Source: G020353115 sp964640125
Lineage (GTDB): Bacteria > Bacteroidota > Bacteroidia > Bacteroidales > VadinHA17
DNA length: 64,000 nt
Reading direction: 5' to 3'
Assembly (NCBI GenBank): GCA_964640125.1
Contig: CAZXGG010000006.1
Span: 18,224-82,223 of the forward strand
The notes under the pieces are model-generated. The model made no database searches. It saw only the letters and a program-made list of their open reading frames with translations, and was not told the DNA's origin. A program made the translations under genes and the position numbers. Below, piece by piece: positions 35,246 through 44,396 of this stretch. Numbering within the stretch: position 1 is the first letter of the stretch; every line of letters starts with the position of its first letter.

Positions 35246-36604
35246 ATGTCAGATGAAAAGAAGTTAAATCTGGATTACCAGACAATAAAAGAACTGGAGA
35301 TTATGTATGGTGAAGGCTCCGGTTTAACACTGTTTGACCTGTTAAACAGAACCGTTACACCCGGAGGAGGTGAATTTTTGCGAAAAAGATTCAAAAATCC
35401 GCTTTGCGACAGAGAAGAGATCGTACGCAGGCAGGCGAGTATAACATACATCATGGACCGGTTTGAAAACTGGGATATTAAGGCATTCAAAACTTTGATG
35501 GACCAGGTCGAACAGTATTATTATTCGAAAGCAGAACCGGTATCCAGTAACCATAAAATTGCCATCTACCTGGAAGGTTTGATTGATGTGATCCGGAACA
35601 AAAATTTCCGTAAAACCATCTTTAATGGAACCCGGATAACCATCGTTTTTATCACCTTGCTTTCAAACTTTTTAAACCGGATTCCTTCAGATGATCTCCC
35701 CTCCCTGTTGCTGGAAATAACCGGTGAGATGGCTCGAATTCTCGGATCTGACCCTTTTTCAAGGATTATCCACAAAGGGTTAGATAAGGGAGTGAGCGCA
35801 GCACAACTCATTTACTACGACAAGCTATTCAGAGAGAAGCATAAGGCAGAAGTAATCAACCTGGTTTCCCTTCTTTACGAACTGGATGTATTGATCTCCA
35901 TGGCAAAAGCCAATGATGAATACGGTCTTGTTTTCCCGGAGATTATCGATTCCAGTGAGCCGGAAATGGAAGTCGAGGGATTATACCATCTATTTCTAAA
36001 AAATCCAGTTGGTAATTCCACCCGATTCAGTAACAAGCGTAATTTTCTTTTCCTGACAGGTCCAAACATGTCCGGGAAAACCACTTTTTTAAAATCTTGT
36101 GGCATCGCTGTTTTTCTTACTCATCTCGGAATGGGAGTCCCTGCAATTTCCATGCGGGTGAGCCTGTTCCAATGCCTCTTCAGCAGCCTGAACACCACGG
36201 ATAACCTGAGCCTCGGATACAGCTATTTCTACAGCGAGGTCCTCCGGATAAAGAAAGCCGCAGAAAGCCTTCGGAATCATGAAAAATCGTTCATGATATT
36301 CGATGAACTATTTAAAGGAACAAATGTAAAGGATGCCTACGATGGGTCAATCCTTGTGATCGATGGATTGATGAAATGGAATTCATCACTCTTCATTCTT
36401 TCCTCGCATCTGCTGGAACTGGAACATGCAATACGTGACTATCCGAACACTTTTTTTCAGCATTTTGATTCCGATGTTATTAATGGGAAACCGGTTTTTA
36501 ACTTTGGATTACACGACGGGATATCAAACGAAAGACTGGGTTTATTGATCCTGAAAAATGAAAAAATCGATGAGATGTTGGTTCCGCAGAATAGAGCGGA
36601 TTAA
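35246..36604 (+). CDS. MutS-like ATPase lacking mismatch-recognition domain
   Basis: The C-terminal ATPase half is clearly MutS-type: Walker A GPNMSGKTTF (272-281), Walker B SFMIFDELFKGTN, and the ordered LTHLGMGVPA. The N-terminus (LTLFDLLNRTVTPGGGEFL, PLCDREEIVRRQASI) corresponds to the MutS lever/clamp region. Domain I with the Phe-x-Glu mismatch wedge and the connector are absent, which explains the 452 aa length against 850 or so. It is not MutS2 either: there is no C-terminal Smr domain. Such short MutS-like proteins are common in Bacteroidota and of unknown role. Its stop overlaps the convergent SiaC-like gene. Confidence 0.85.
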   Translation: MSDEKKLNLDYQTIKELEIMYGEGSGLTLFDLLNRTVTPGGGEFLRKRFKNPLCDREEIVRRQASITYIMDRFENWDIKAFKTLMDQVEQYYYSKAEPVSSNHKIAIYLEGLIDVIRNKNFRKTIFNGTRITIVFITLLSNFLNRIPSDDLPSLLLEITGEMARILGSDPFSRIIHKGLDKGVSAAQLIYYDKLFREKHKAEVINLVSLLYELDVLISMAKANDEYGLVFPEIIDSSEPEMEVEGLYHLFLKNPVGNSTRFSNKRNFLFLTGPNMSGKTTFLKSCGIAVFLTHLGMGVPAISMRVSLFQCLFSSLNTTDNLSLGYSYFYSEVLRIKKAAESLRNHEKSFMIFDELFKGTNVKDAYDGSILVIDGLMKWNSSLFILSSHLLELEHAIRDYPNTFFQHFDSDVINGKPVFNFGLHDGISNERLGLLILKNEKIDEMLVPQNRAD

Positions 36605-36984
36605 TTGCTTGTCTCTTCCACCTCAATAAAATTAAATGGCGATAACACCAGCTTTTTCAATACATGTCCAAGCTCATACATATCATCATCTCCCACCTCA
36701 TAATGCCAGTTGACAACCATTTTTTTCTGATGCCCTTCGACTTCTCCCAATATCTTAAGTATGTTGTAAATCCACTTGGTTGCTGCCGTATTAATATATT
36801 CAAACTTCAGGTCAATTGTAGTATGATCTGCCAATGATTTAGCATATTCTTTTATCCAAACCATCACCGGTTTGAAAAAATCTGCCGGGTTTTCGGGAAT
36901 TGCCCGGCCGATAAACTGGAGATCGCCATCTTGTAAACTAACGAGTGGGGACTTCCGGGTAGATTCAATAAGTAAGTCTTGCAT
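36601..36984 (-). CDS. SiaC-like regulatory phosphoprotein (DUF1987)
   Basis: The 127-aa protein has the DUF1987 pattern: IPENPADFFKPVMVWIKEY, then FEYINTAATKW, and a C-terminal DDDMYELGHVL. In Pseudomonas SiaC, a Thr in the YFNTSS segment is phosphorylated, which controls a diguanylate cyclase partner. The Thr is kept here (NTAATKW). No SiaA, SiaB or diguanylate cyclase gene is in the window, so its partner must be elsewhere or different. It converges on the MutS-like gene with a 4-base overlap. Confidence 0.8.
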   Translation of the reverse strand: MQDLLIESTRKSPLVSLQDGDLQFIGRAIPENPADFFKPVMVWIKEYAKSLADHTTIDLKFEYINTAATKWIYNILKILGEVEGHQKKMVVNWHYEVGDDDMYELGHVLKKLVLSPFNFIEVEETSN

Positions 36985-37138
36985 ATCTATTTTATTCTTT
37001 TATTGCCTGGAATAAAAATAAAACAATTAATTCAAAAGTAAAAACCAACTTTCCTTCCCCATCCATCATCCGCGGCTCACAAACAACCCGAAGATGCTCT
37101 GATCTATCTATTTACCGGCGATTACACCTCATTCGATG

Positions 37139-38254
37139 CTACGACCTGAAGATGAACATCGGGATGGCAGTTTGCTGAATCATCCGTTTCAGATTATTCG
37201 GGCTCAGCAAACGATATATCATACTTCTCCTGGGATTCGTAAATGAAATGATATGAATATTCTCTTCTTTAACAAAATCCATTATCCCATTGATCATGTC
37301 CTCGTTCTTGATTAACCGAAGATCGATGGAATAATTGCTGTAATCCTGCTCGATCACCTCCTGAAGTTCACGCATTTTTTGAACTTTCAGTATGTTATCA
37401 TCCTCATTCTCAACATGAATGCAGAAGTATTTCACCTTGAAAGGAGCCATAAGGGCAAGCAGTGTTCTTAAGGAGGTGAAATCGGAATCGAGGAAATCCG
37501 TGGCATAGAGAAGATTGATATTTTCCACACCCTGAAATTCAGCCTCCTGCGGAATGACCAGTAATGGAACAGTTACATTTTGGGCTATTTTCAAACAGAG
37601 CATTTCAGACAGTTGGTTTATCTTATCTGGTTCCCTGCTAGTACCCAGAATAATTAATTCTGGCCGATACTGGCTACTCATCTGAATAATTTCACTATCC
37701 AGTGATCCCAGCGCCATTGAATAGTGAATTCTTGCCCTTGTAACTGTTTCAGGTTTTACTTTTTCTTTCAATTTCGACGTGAATGTAAAAATATTTTCTT
37801 TACACCTCTCCTCGATCAACTGTAACTCTTCGTCATGATATTTTTCAAAGGTACTTGTTTGCTTTATTCGCTGTTCCTTAAGGGGATCATCGTATACATG
37901 GAAAAGACGAATTTCACCGTGCAGGTTCTCAGCCAGGCTGATGGCATATTGGGATGCTGTCACAGCCACATCCGAAAAGTCAACCGGGACCAGAATTTTC
38001 CTGAAGTGTATTGCTTTCTGATCATCCAGTTTCCCGTATTTGCCTGTCAATTCCAGGATTACCCCGACAGCTTTCTCAACATCGCAATCCTTCACTTTTA
38101 CCTTCACCCCTGCGGTCCTTTTCATTTTTCTTGATGTGTTGCTTTCATCGAATGCAAGGAAAGATTCAATACTGCACGAATCAAGATGGCTTTTAAGAAA
38201 ATAGGCTGCCTGGGAATTCCCCAGTGTAATAATATTAATCAAGGTGCTGCTCAT
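37139..38254 (-). CDS. DUF2007 domain fused to two universal stress protein domains
   Basis: Residues 1 to about 70 (MSSTLINIITLGNSQAAYFL, SFLAFDE) resemble the DUF2007 signal-transducing domain. Two Usp-like domains follow: the first with KILVPVDFSDVAVTASQYA and a nucleotide-binding-like LIILGTSREPDK, the second with NINLLYATDFLDSDF but a weaker C-terminal motif. Universal stress proteins bind ATP or respond to energy and stress state. I chose the ATG at 38254, where the domain begins; a GTG at 38290 would add 12 residues. The gene is on its own, with gaps of more than 100 bases on each side. Confidence 0.8.
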   Translation of the reverse strand: MSSTLINIITLGNSQAAYFLKSHLDSCSIESFLAFDESNTSRKMKRTAGVKVKVKDCDVEKAVGVILELTGKYGKLDDQKAIHFRKILVPVDFSDVAVTASQYAISLAENLHGEIRLFHVYDDPLKEQRIKQTSTFEKYHDEELQLIEERCKENIFTFTSKLKEKVKPETVTRARIHYSMALGSLDSEIIQMSSQYRPELIILGTSREPDKINQLSEMLCLKIAQNVTVPLLVIPQEAEFQGVENINLLYATDFLDSDFTSLRTLLALMAPFKVKYFCIHVENEDDNILKVQKMRELQEVIEQDYSNYSIDLRLIKNEDMINGIMDFVKEENIHIISFTNPRRSMIYRLLSPNNLKRMIQQTAIPMFIFRS

Positions 38255-38409
38255 AGCCGGGTCATTGAGAATGTGATCATTTTTTGCCACTAAAATTTAC
38301 AAAATATTATGGTTATTTCCCACTCCCGGAAGGTATAAAAGGTCTTACCAATGAAGCAAAAAATGATCTATGAGGATGGGAACAGGTTCTCTATAAAGGA
38401 ATTGGGGTG

Positions 38410-39555
38410 TTATTCAAAGATTACCGGGTATACCAGCTGCACGTTTACTTTTTCACCGTTTTGCCTCCCGGATCTCCATCTTGGGGAGGATTTAACCACC
38501 CTGATTGCCTCCTGGTCCAGCAACGGATCAACTACCTGTATCGCCTTAACGTCTTCCACTTTTCCGTATGTATTAACTATAAACTGGATCAATACTTCCC
38601 CGGTAACACCACGTTCTCTTGCGTTTTCAGGATATTTCAGATTCTTGCGGATATAATCATTAAAATCCTGATATCCGTTGACGGAGAACTGCGGCATTTC
38701 ATCAACCCATGTCAAGAAAAGAGTGCCCGTTGCAGTTCTTCCAGTATCCCCTTTTTCCAATCCTGTCTCAACATCCATGTCGGCTGATACATGTTTTACG
38801 GGCAGGGTAACAAATTTTCTGGCTGCTGACTTTCCAGCTTCAGATACGGTTTTAACCTCAACACCGGCAACCTGTTTAACTCCTTCAATCAAAAGGGTAT
38901 CCACTGGTTCATCCGGTATCATCTCCTCAGCTGCTTGTGCAAGACGAACATCCCTTTCGGGGATAGCTTTTTCTTCCATTTCTCTGACACCGGTAATAAC
39001 AATCGTTTCTTCCGTTAATTCAGGTTCCTGGTTATCAAGATGGGCGGTTGATGAATCCGGGCGCTTGGACAGTTCAGGAGGAGTTTCAATTTGTGCTTCA
39101 GATGTTGGTTCTTCCACCCGTGTAATCTGATCCTCACTTTTCATTTCTTCCTCCTGTATCTGTTCGGCCACATAGTTTTCGTGACGGAAAATATCGGTAT
39201 TTATAAGACCAAATATCCCAAGAATGATAAGTATTGTTGCTGCTGCAGAGATGTATGTTAATGTAGGATTAAGCCTTCTTTCTCTACCATAAAGCATCTT
39301 TGTGGGCCTGGTTGAATACCTGCTTCTGATTTTTTTTCGCAGGGCTAAAACAAGCTCGTGCTGCCTCTTTTGATCGGTGATGTTCTTATATCCCTCAACC
39401 GCATCCCTGCACATTTCACACTCCACTATATGCTGCCTGACAACCTCCAGGTCCTTATTGCTGAGCCTGCCTGAATGATACCGGTTAATAGCATCCAGGG
39501 TTAAACAACCCGAAGGATTGAACAGATTACGAGTATGTTTTGATTTAACCATCAC
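38410..39555 (-). CDS. Anti-sigma factor with zinc-finger domain, TM helix and C-terminal TonB domain
   Basis: The cytosolic N-terminus has a ZAS-like motif (HIVECEMCRDAV). A single membrane helix follows (LTYISAAATILIILGIFGLI). The periplasmic part is rich in Glu and Pro and ends in a TonB C-terminal domain with DPLLDQEAIRVVKSSPRW. The gene overlaps the sigma-factor gene by 11 bases, the usual arrangement for an ECF sigma and its anti-sigma. The TonB end would let it touch a TonB-dependent receptor or sense envelope state; that is inference. It is 381 aa, much longer than simple anti-sigmas. Confidence 0.84.
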   Translation of the reverse strand: MMVKSKHTRNLFNPSGCLTLDAINRYHSGRLSNKDLEVVRQHIVECEMCRDAVEGYKNITDQKRQHELVLALRKKIRSRYSTRPTKMLYGRERRLNPTLTYISAAATILIILGIFGLINTDIFRHENYVAEQIQEEEMKSEDQITRVEEPTSEAQIETPPELSKRPDSSTAHLDNQEPELTEETIVITGVREMEEKAIPERDVRLAQAAEEMIPDEPVDTLLIEGVKQVAGVEVKTVSEAGKSAARKFVTLPVKHVSADMDVETGLEKGDTGRTATGTLFLTWVDEMPQFSVNGYQDFNDYIRKNLKYPENARERGVTGEVLIQFIVNTYGKVEDVKAIQVVDPLLDQEAIRVVKSSPRWRSGRQNGEKVNVQLVYPVIFE

Positions 39556-40237
39556 CTCTGTTCAGGATTTTTTGTAAATTTCTTTTGCCATTCTGTATAT
39601 AACTTTTTACCTGCTTGAGGTTGTAGCCCGTAAGGCTGGCGATCTCTTTATACGACTTGTCCTTCAGGTACATCAACTCAATGCATTTCGATTGCTCTAT
39701 TGACAGCATCGCAATTCCACTTGAAAGTGCTTCCAACATATGATCCAGTTCTTTCTTATTGTTTAGATGCATTTCGTCTTCAGATTCCATAACCGATTCT
39801 CTTAATTTAATCAGTTCAGCTTCATGGTATCTGTTTACTGTCCGAATTCTTCTCAATTGTATCAGACAATGATTCCTGGTAAGGGTGTACAACCAGGATT
39901 TAAAATGATCCACACGATGGTTCACCAGATCATCCATCAGGTTTTCAAATATCTGCATCACAGCATCTTTTGAATCTTCTTCACTCTTCAGATATTTTAG
40001 ACATATACCCAACACCAGGTGGGTGTATCGTTCAAACAAAATACCGATCCATTCCGGATCACGATCCTCCCGATACCACGCGATTATCTCCTGGTCGCTG
40101 TATTGATCCGGCTTCTCTTTTCCACCCTTATGTGCTAATCTGAGAAACAAAACAATGTTTTGATTTTTTAGTTTATAACAAAAGTAATAAAAAGGTGCAC
40201 CAAATATAAAACCGCAAAAAGCAAGCCGGAAATCCAA
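39545..40237 (-). CDS. ECF-type RNA polymerase sigma factor
   Basis: Sigma region 2 is visible in FERYTHLVLGICLKYLKSEEDSKD and DHFKSWLYTLTRNHCLIQLRR, and region 4 in KCIELMYLKDKSYKEIASLTGYNLKQVKSYI. Length is 230 aa from the only upstream ATG. The first 35 or so residues (DFRLAFCGFIFGAPFYYF) are hydrophobic and unlike a sigma factor, so the true start is probably a TTG near the LFLRLAHKGG segment. It sits opposite a TonB-domain gene and would control its own operon, as ECF factors usually do. Confidence 0.88.
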   Translation of the reverse strand: MDFRLAFCGFIFGAPFYYFCYKLKNQNIVLFLRLAHKGGKEKPDQYSDQEIIAWYREDRDPEWIGILFERYTHLVLGICLKYLKSEEDSKDAVMQIFENLMDDLVNHRVDHFKSWLYTLTRNHCLIQLRRIRTVNRYHEAELIKLRESVMESEDEMHLNNKKELDHMLEALSSGIAMLSIEQSKCIELMYLKDKSYKEIASLTGYNLKQVKSYIQNGKRNLQKILNRGDG

Positions 40238-40364
40238 TCGGTAGTAAACAGTTCGTTACTTCAAAATCTTTGAGTTACCCATTTTTTCAGAAAAAAATAT
40301 GGCATTTCATTATGGAATTTAAATCACAACTGCATCCCATTAATGAAATCAAAACATATTTATT

Positions 40365-41045
40365 ATGGAAATCAAAAAGAACAAGAGCGTTAATCTTGAA
40401 AATAGAAAGGGAACTTTTTTGCAATTAGGTTTCATCATCACACTTTCATTGATTTTGATCGCTTTTGAATGGATAACCACAGAAAAAGGCATTCAGGATT
40501 ATGAAATAACGTTTGGTGATGGTAATGTTGAGACAGACATAATACGTACCTACAGGAAAAAAGAGGAGGTCCGTCCTCCGATCCCAAAGATTACTGAGGA
40601 GTTTGTAATCCGGCAGGATACTGCAGATCTAACTCACCTTTTTGAACCGCCAGACCAGGAAATAACCATGGAAACGGAAAAATGGGAGCCACCCGAGTAC
40701 ATTGAACCTGAGGTCACAGAACCAACAATCTTTGTGGTCGCAGAGGTAATGCCCAGATTTCGTGGTGGTGATCTTAAATCATTCTGGAAATATGTCCAAT
40801 CTGAAATCACCTATCCCGAAGAAGCAAGAAGGTTAGGTATTGACGGTACGGTTATTGTACAATTCGTTGTGAATGAAAAAGGGTATGTTTCAAGGGTGAC
40901 TTTGACCAGAAGTATTGATCCATACCTGGATCAGGAGGCTGTTCGTGTAATTAGCTCATCCCCTCAATGGGAGCCGGGCATTCAGGCCGGGAATCCGGTG
41001 TCTGTCCTGTTCTCCATCCCGGTTAAGTTTGAGCTTAAATATTAA
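40365..41045 (+). CDS. TonB-family protein (TM helix, proline-rich spacer, TonB C-terminal domain)
   Basis: This 226-aa protein has an N-terminal membrane helix (FIITLSLILIAFEW), a Pro/Glu-rich periplasmic spacer and a TonB C-terminal domain with ITYPEEARRLGIDGTVIVQF and DPYLDQEAVRVISSSPQWEPG. TonB links the proton-motive-force complex ExbBD to outer-membrane receptors; no exbB or exbD is in the window. It is divergent from the sigma factor and followed 45 bases later by the VIT-vWA gene, so both may be in its regulon. Confidence 0.86.
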   Translation: MEIKKNKSVNLENRKGTFLQLGFIITLSLILIAFEWITTEKGIQDYEITFGDGNVETDIIRTYRKKEEVRPPIPKITEEFVIRQDTADLTHLFEPPDQEITMETEKWEPPEYIEPEVTEPTIFVVAEVMPRFRGGDLKSFWKYVQSEITYPEEARRLGIDGTVIVQFVVNEKGYVSRVTLTRSIDPYLDQEAVRVISSSPQWEPGIQAGNPVSVLFSIPVKFELKY

Positions 41046-41090
41046 GTCATTGTATAAAAACAGATTATCACAAATTAAAAAGAATGTATC

Positions 41091-43499
41091 ATGAAAATCA
41101 TATATAAATTAAAAGAAATGGTCTTACGGAGGTTGGGGACTTCCCTGACAGCTTTACTGATGATCTTTTTTGCAAACGCACAGGTTGTTCCTCCTCCTGA
41201 TCGATGGCCAACCTGGAATGAAGAGAACCAGGATAAAACCTTGTCTCCTTATTTTTTTGTACAGAGTGATGATCCTTCAACCGACAGATTGCCGCTCAAG
41301 GAGACCCGTGCCAATGTAAACATAGCAGGGGTTATTGCCGATGTGACCATTACGCAAACCTATAAAAACGAGGGGCAAAATGTACTGGAAGCCATTTATG
41401 TCTTTCCCGCTTCCACCCGCGCTGCGGTGTACAGTATGACCATGACAATCGGGGAACGTGAGATCGTTGCCATTATCCAGGAAAAACAGAAAGCACGGGA
41501 AAGCTATGAACAGGCAAAGGAAGAAGGGAAATCCGCATCTCTCCTGGAACAGATGAGGCCCAATGTATTCCAGATGAATGTTGCCAATATCCTTCCGGGT
41601 GATGTGATAAAAGTTGAAATGAAATATACGGAATTGCTCATCCCCGAAAGTGGCCTGTACGAATTTATCTTTCCCACCGTGGTTGGCCCCAGGTACTCGA
41701 ATACCCTGGTTGAAAATGCTGCCCCTGAAGAGGGATGGATCGCCAACCCCTATACCCGTGAGGGAGAAGATCCTTTCTACGCTTTTGATATTTCCATTGG
41801 GATTACTGCCGGTCTGCCCATTCAGGATGTCCGGTCCCCCTCACATGATATGAACATCAATTTTGAAAACCGGTCTACTGCGATCCTGACCCTCTCTCCC
41901 GAAGAGAAGTCCGGTGGAAATAAAGACTGTATTGTACAATATCGTCTTGCCGGTAACAAAATCGAATCGGGATTGCTGCTGTATGAGGGAGTCGAAGAGA
42001 ATTTTTTCCTGGCAATGATCCAACCCCCGAAAATCGTTAAGAAGGAGTTGATTCCTCCAAGAGAATATGTTTTTATTGTCGATGTTTCGGGTTCAATGTA
42101 TGGATTCCCGCTGAACATTTCAAAAACGCTGATGCGAAACCTGATGTCGAACCTCAGGCCTACCGATCGGTTTAACATCCTGCTTTTTGCCGGTGGTTCA
42201 GAATTGTTCGCTGAACAATCACTTCCGGCAACCAGGGAGAATGTATCCAGGGCAATCCAGTTTATCGATAACCAGCGGGGGGGTGGTGGTACGGAACTGC
42301 TTCCTGCATTAAAACGGGCACTCTCCTTAACAGGAACGGAAGACTATTCAAGGAGCTTTGTTATTGCAACTGACGGTTATGTATCCGTCGAAAAAGAGGC
42401 ATTCGACCTGATCCGTGAAAATCTTGGCAGGGCTAATTTCTTCACCTTTGGTATTGGGAGTTCAGTTAACCGTTACCTGCTTGAAGGGATGGCTCATGTT
42501 GGAACGGGAGAGGCATTCATCATCACGAAGGAAAACGAAGCTGAAATCAAAGCTGAAAAATTCAGAACCTATATCCAAACTCCCGTGCTTACAAACATAA
42601 AGCTTCGGTTTGAGGATTTTGAAGTGTTTGATGTTGAACCATTAACCGTCCCCGATGTTCTGGCCGAAAAACCGGTGATCGTGTATGGTAAATGGAAAGG
42701 TAAACCCAAAGGTAAAATCAACCTGACCGGTGATAGTGGTGAAGGGGAATACATGGTAAGTCTCGATGTTGGTTCAACGTCCCCGGCAAAATCAAATATC
42801 GGCTTAAAATACCTCTGGGCCAGGGAAACCATTCGACTCCTGGACGATTACACTTCATTGGGAAGATCCACAGAAGAACATGCACGGAAAATCACTGACC
42901 TTGGGTTGAAATATAACCTGTTAACCAATTATACATCCTTCATAGCCATCGATTCAGAAATCCGGAATGAGGGCGGTAATGTGACCACTGTCAAACAACC
43001 CTTGCCCTTACCTGAAGGAGTAAGCAATTACGCTGTTGGTGGTGCTTATCCCGTTCAGGGTATCGCTGCAGCACCCCGAACAGCTCAAAAATACGGTGGC
43101 GTTAAATGGGCCAACGTGTCAGAGCTTTCTTTAGAAACGGAAGATATGATCTCCCTGGATGAGGATACCGGAGTGGAGAGAAAAGACCGAATCTTTGCAT
43201 CGGTGGAAATTATGCCTGAATTCCCGGGTAAAACGGAAGGACTGAAACGATTCATTGAAAAACACCTGAACTATCCGGAGAGGCTAAAAAATGCAGGTAT
43301 TTCCGGGAATGTATTTGTTGAGTTTATTGTGGATGTTGATGGTTCAGTTAAAGAAGTAAAGATCCTCAGGGGAATTCATCCGGAACTTGACAAAGAAGCC
43401 ATCCGGGTGATCAAGCTGACTTCAAACATGTGGAAACCAGGAAAACAGGGAGGAAAAGCAGTCAGGGTGCGGATGGTGATCCCGGTTAAGTTTGGTTGA
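41091..43499 (+). CDS. VIT-domain and von Willebrand A protein with C-terminal TonB domain
   Basis: Residues about 70-190 form a VIT domain (ITQTYKNEGQNVLEAIYVFP, QEKQKARESYEQAKEEGKSA). A vWA domain starts at about 325 with the MIDAS motif DVSGSM (331-336), followed by the Thr of GGGTELLPALKRAL. Residues about 705-802 are a TonB C-terminal domain (HLNYPERLKNAGISGNVFVE). A signal peptide (LTALLMIFFANAQ) sends it to the envelope. VIT-vWA proteins resemble inter-alpha-trypsin inhibitor heavy chains; the fusion to a TonB end is unusual. Its function is unknown; adhesion or envelope sensing is possible. Confidence 0.85.
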   Translation: MKIIYKLKEMVLRRLGTSLTALLMIFFANAQVVPPPDRWPTWNEENQDKTLSPYFFVQSDDPSTDRLPLKETRANVNIAGVIADVTITQTYKNEGQNVLEAIYVFPASTRAAVYSMTMTIGEREIVAIIQEKQKARESYEQAKEEGKSASLLEQMRPNVFQMNVANILPGDVIKVEMKYTELLIPESGLYEFIFPTVVGPRYSNTLVENAAPEEGWIANPYTREGEDPFYAFDISIGITAGLPIQDVRSPSHDMNINFENRSTAILTLSPEEKSGGNKDCIVQYRLAGNKIESGLLLYEGVEENFFLAMIQPPKIVKKELIPPREYVFIVDVSGSMYGFPLNISKTLMRNLMSNLRPTDRFNILLFAGGSELFAEQSLPATRENVSRAIQFIDNQRGGGGTELLPALKRALSLTGTEDYSRSFVIATDGYVSVEKEAFDLIRENLGRANFFTFGIGSSVNRYLLEGMAHVGTGEAFIITKENEAEIKAEKFRTYIQTPVLTNIKLRFEDFEVFDVEPLTVPDVLAEKPVIVYGKWKGKPKGKINLTGDSGEGEYMVSLDVGSTSPAKSNIGLKYLWARETIRLLDDYTSLGRSTEEHARKITDLGLKYNLLTNYTSFIAIDSEIRNEGGNVTTVKQPLPLPEGVSNYAVGGAYPVQGIAAAPRTAQKYGGVKWANVSELSLETEDMISLDEDTGVERKDRIFASVEIMPEFPGKTEGLKRFIEKHLNYPERLKNAGISGNVFVEFIVDVDGSVKEVKILRGIHPELDKEAIRVIKLTSNMWKPGKQGGKAVRVRMVIPVKFG

Positions 43500-43522
43500 G
43501 GTGTCGGGTAAATACAACCTAT

Positions 43523-43564
43523 AAACAAAGGGGATGTTACATGATACAGCCCCTTTGTTTTTTT
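43523..43564 (+). terminator. Rho-independent terminator after VIT-vWA gene
   Basis: AAACAAAGGGG (43523-43533) pairs perfectly with CCCCTTTGTTT (43550-43560), and a run of T extends to 43564. It lies 24 bases after the stop codon of the VIT-vWA gene. Confidence 0.85.
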
Positions 43565-43600
43565 CTCCTCTCCCTCTCCCTGAATTGGTTCCGGTTGAAT

Positions 43601-43912
43601 TCAGTTTCTGCTGAAAAGTGTTTGTTGTTCCTCTTCCCAGAAGGTTGGGTAATCTTCATCGAATTTTTTGAGAATAGCCATGATGATGGTTTCTCTCATG
43701 TACTTGGAACGGTTATCTATCTTGTAACGGTCAAAGAAAGAGTTCAATGCATTCAACTCCCTGTCATTGAACATAATAGTATACCTGTTGGTCCGCTTCA
43801 GATGATCTTCTTTGGTCCTTCTTCGCCTCAAAATCAATAATTTACATGAGATAAGAAACTTCAACCCTGTAAATATAAACAAATAGGGATGAAAAAAAAC
43901 CACGGCGGACAA
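43601..43912 (-). CDS. Ribbon-helix-helix-like small protein
   Basis: The convincing part is the C-terminal 70 residues: RTNRYTIMFNDRELNALNSF, then a basic NRSKYMRETII helix and LKKFDEDYPTFW. This resembles a ribbon-helix-helix DNA-binding protein of the kind found singly in Bacteroidota. The first 25 residues from the ATG at 43912 are hydrophobic (VVFFHPYLFIFTGLKFLI) and probably not translated; TTG codons at 43837 or 43831 give a more natural start. The gene is separate, between the terminator and the cupin gene on the same strand. The function is a guess from pattern only. Confidence 0.55.
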   Translation of the reverse strand: MSAVVFFHPYLFIFTGLKFLISCKLLILRRRRTKEDHLKRTNRYTIMFNDRELNALNSFFDRYKIDNRSKYMRETIIMAILKKFDEDYPTFWEEEQQTLFSRN

Positions 43913-43938
43913 TGACCAATTAACAAATAATTAACAAT

Positions 43939-44289
43939 TCATTCAAATTCTTTGGGTACACCACAGATAATAACCAGTGGTTTATCAGTTGATTTGTTAC
44001 GGTATTGATGTTTTTCACCGGGTAAAACCAGGGCAAAATCACCCTGCTTTATCTCCTGCTCTTCCCCTTTATCATTTACCAGTGCACCCCTGCCACCGAT
44101 GACATAGTTCATGTGTTCGTAGTTGTGCTGATGGTAGGGTGTATATCCTCCCGGTTCAACGGTAAATACCCGGTAGGAGTAAACCGGGGCTCCATCCTTT
44201 CCCGAAAGAGGAACCTGTTTAAACGCGTTATGCGCTCCTTCCATCTCAACTTTTTTTCGTTCAACCTTTTCTAACGGAATGATTTTCAT
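43939..44289 (-). CDS. Cupin-domain protein
   Basis: The 116-aa protein has the two cupin motifs: PYHQHNYEHMNYVIGGRGALV, with the His-His-Glu-type metal ligands, and FALVLPGEKHQYRNKS, with the third His. Single-domain cupins bind a metal and may be enzymes or sugar sensors. It lies downstream of the LacI-type gene by 107 bases on the same strand and could be co-transcribed with it. The exact role is unknown. Confidence 0.83.
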   Translation of the reverse strand: MKIIPLEKVERKKVEMEGAHNAFKQVPLSGKDGAPVYSYRVFTVEPGGYTPYHQHNYEHMNYVIGGRGALVNDKGEEQEIKQGDFALVLPGEKHQYRNKSTDKPLVIICGVPKEFE

Positions 44290-44396
44290 GTCTCGATTGT
44301 TTTGTCTTTTTCATTTGCTTCAAAAGTAGTAAGGATGGATCATCCTCCCAACCGAAATGGTAAAAAACAGGTTCTAAATAGTGATTCGAATGATTG

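Noticed and set aside
35246..36604. Canonical MutS or MutS2 mismatch repair gene
   Set aside because: No Phe-x-Glu domain I and no Smr domain; only lever and ATPase parts are present.
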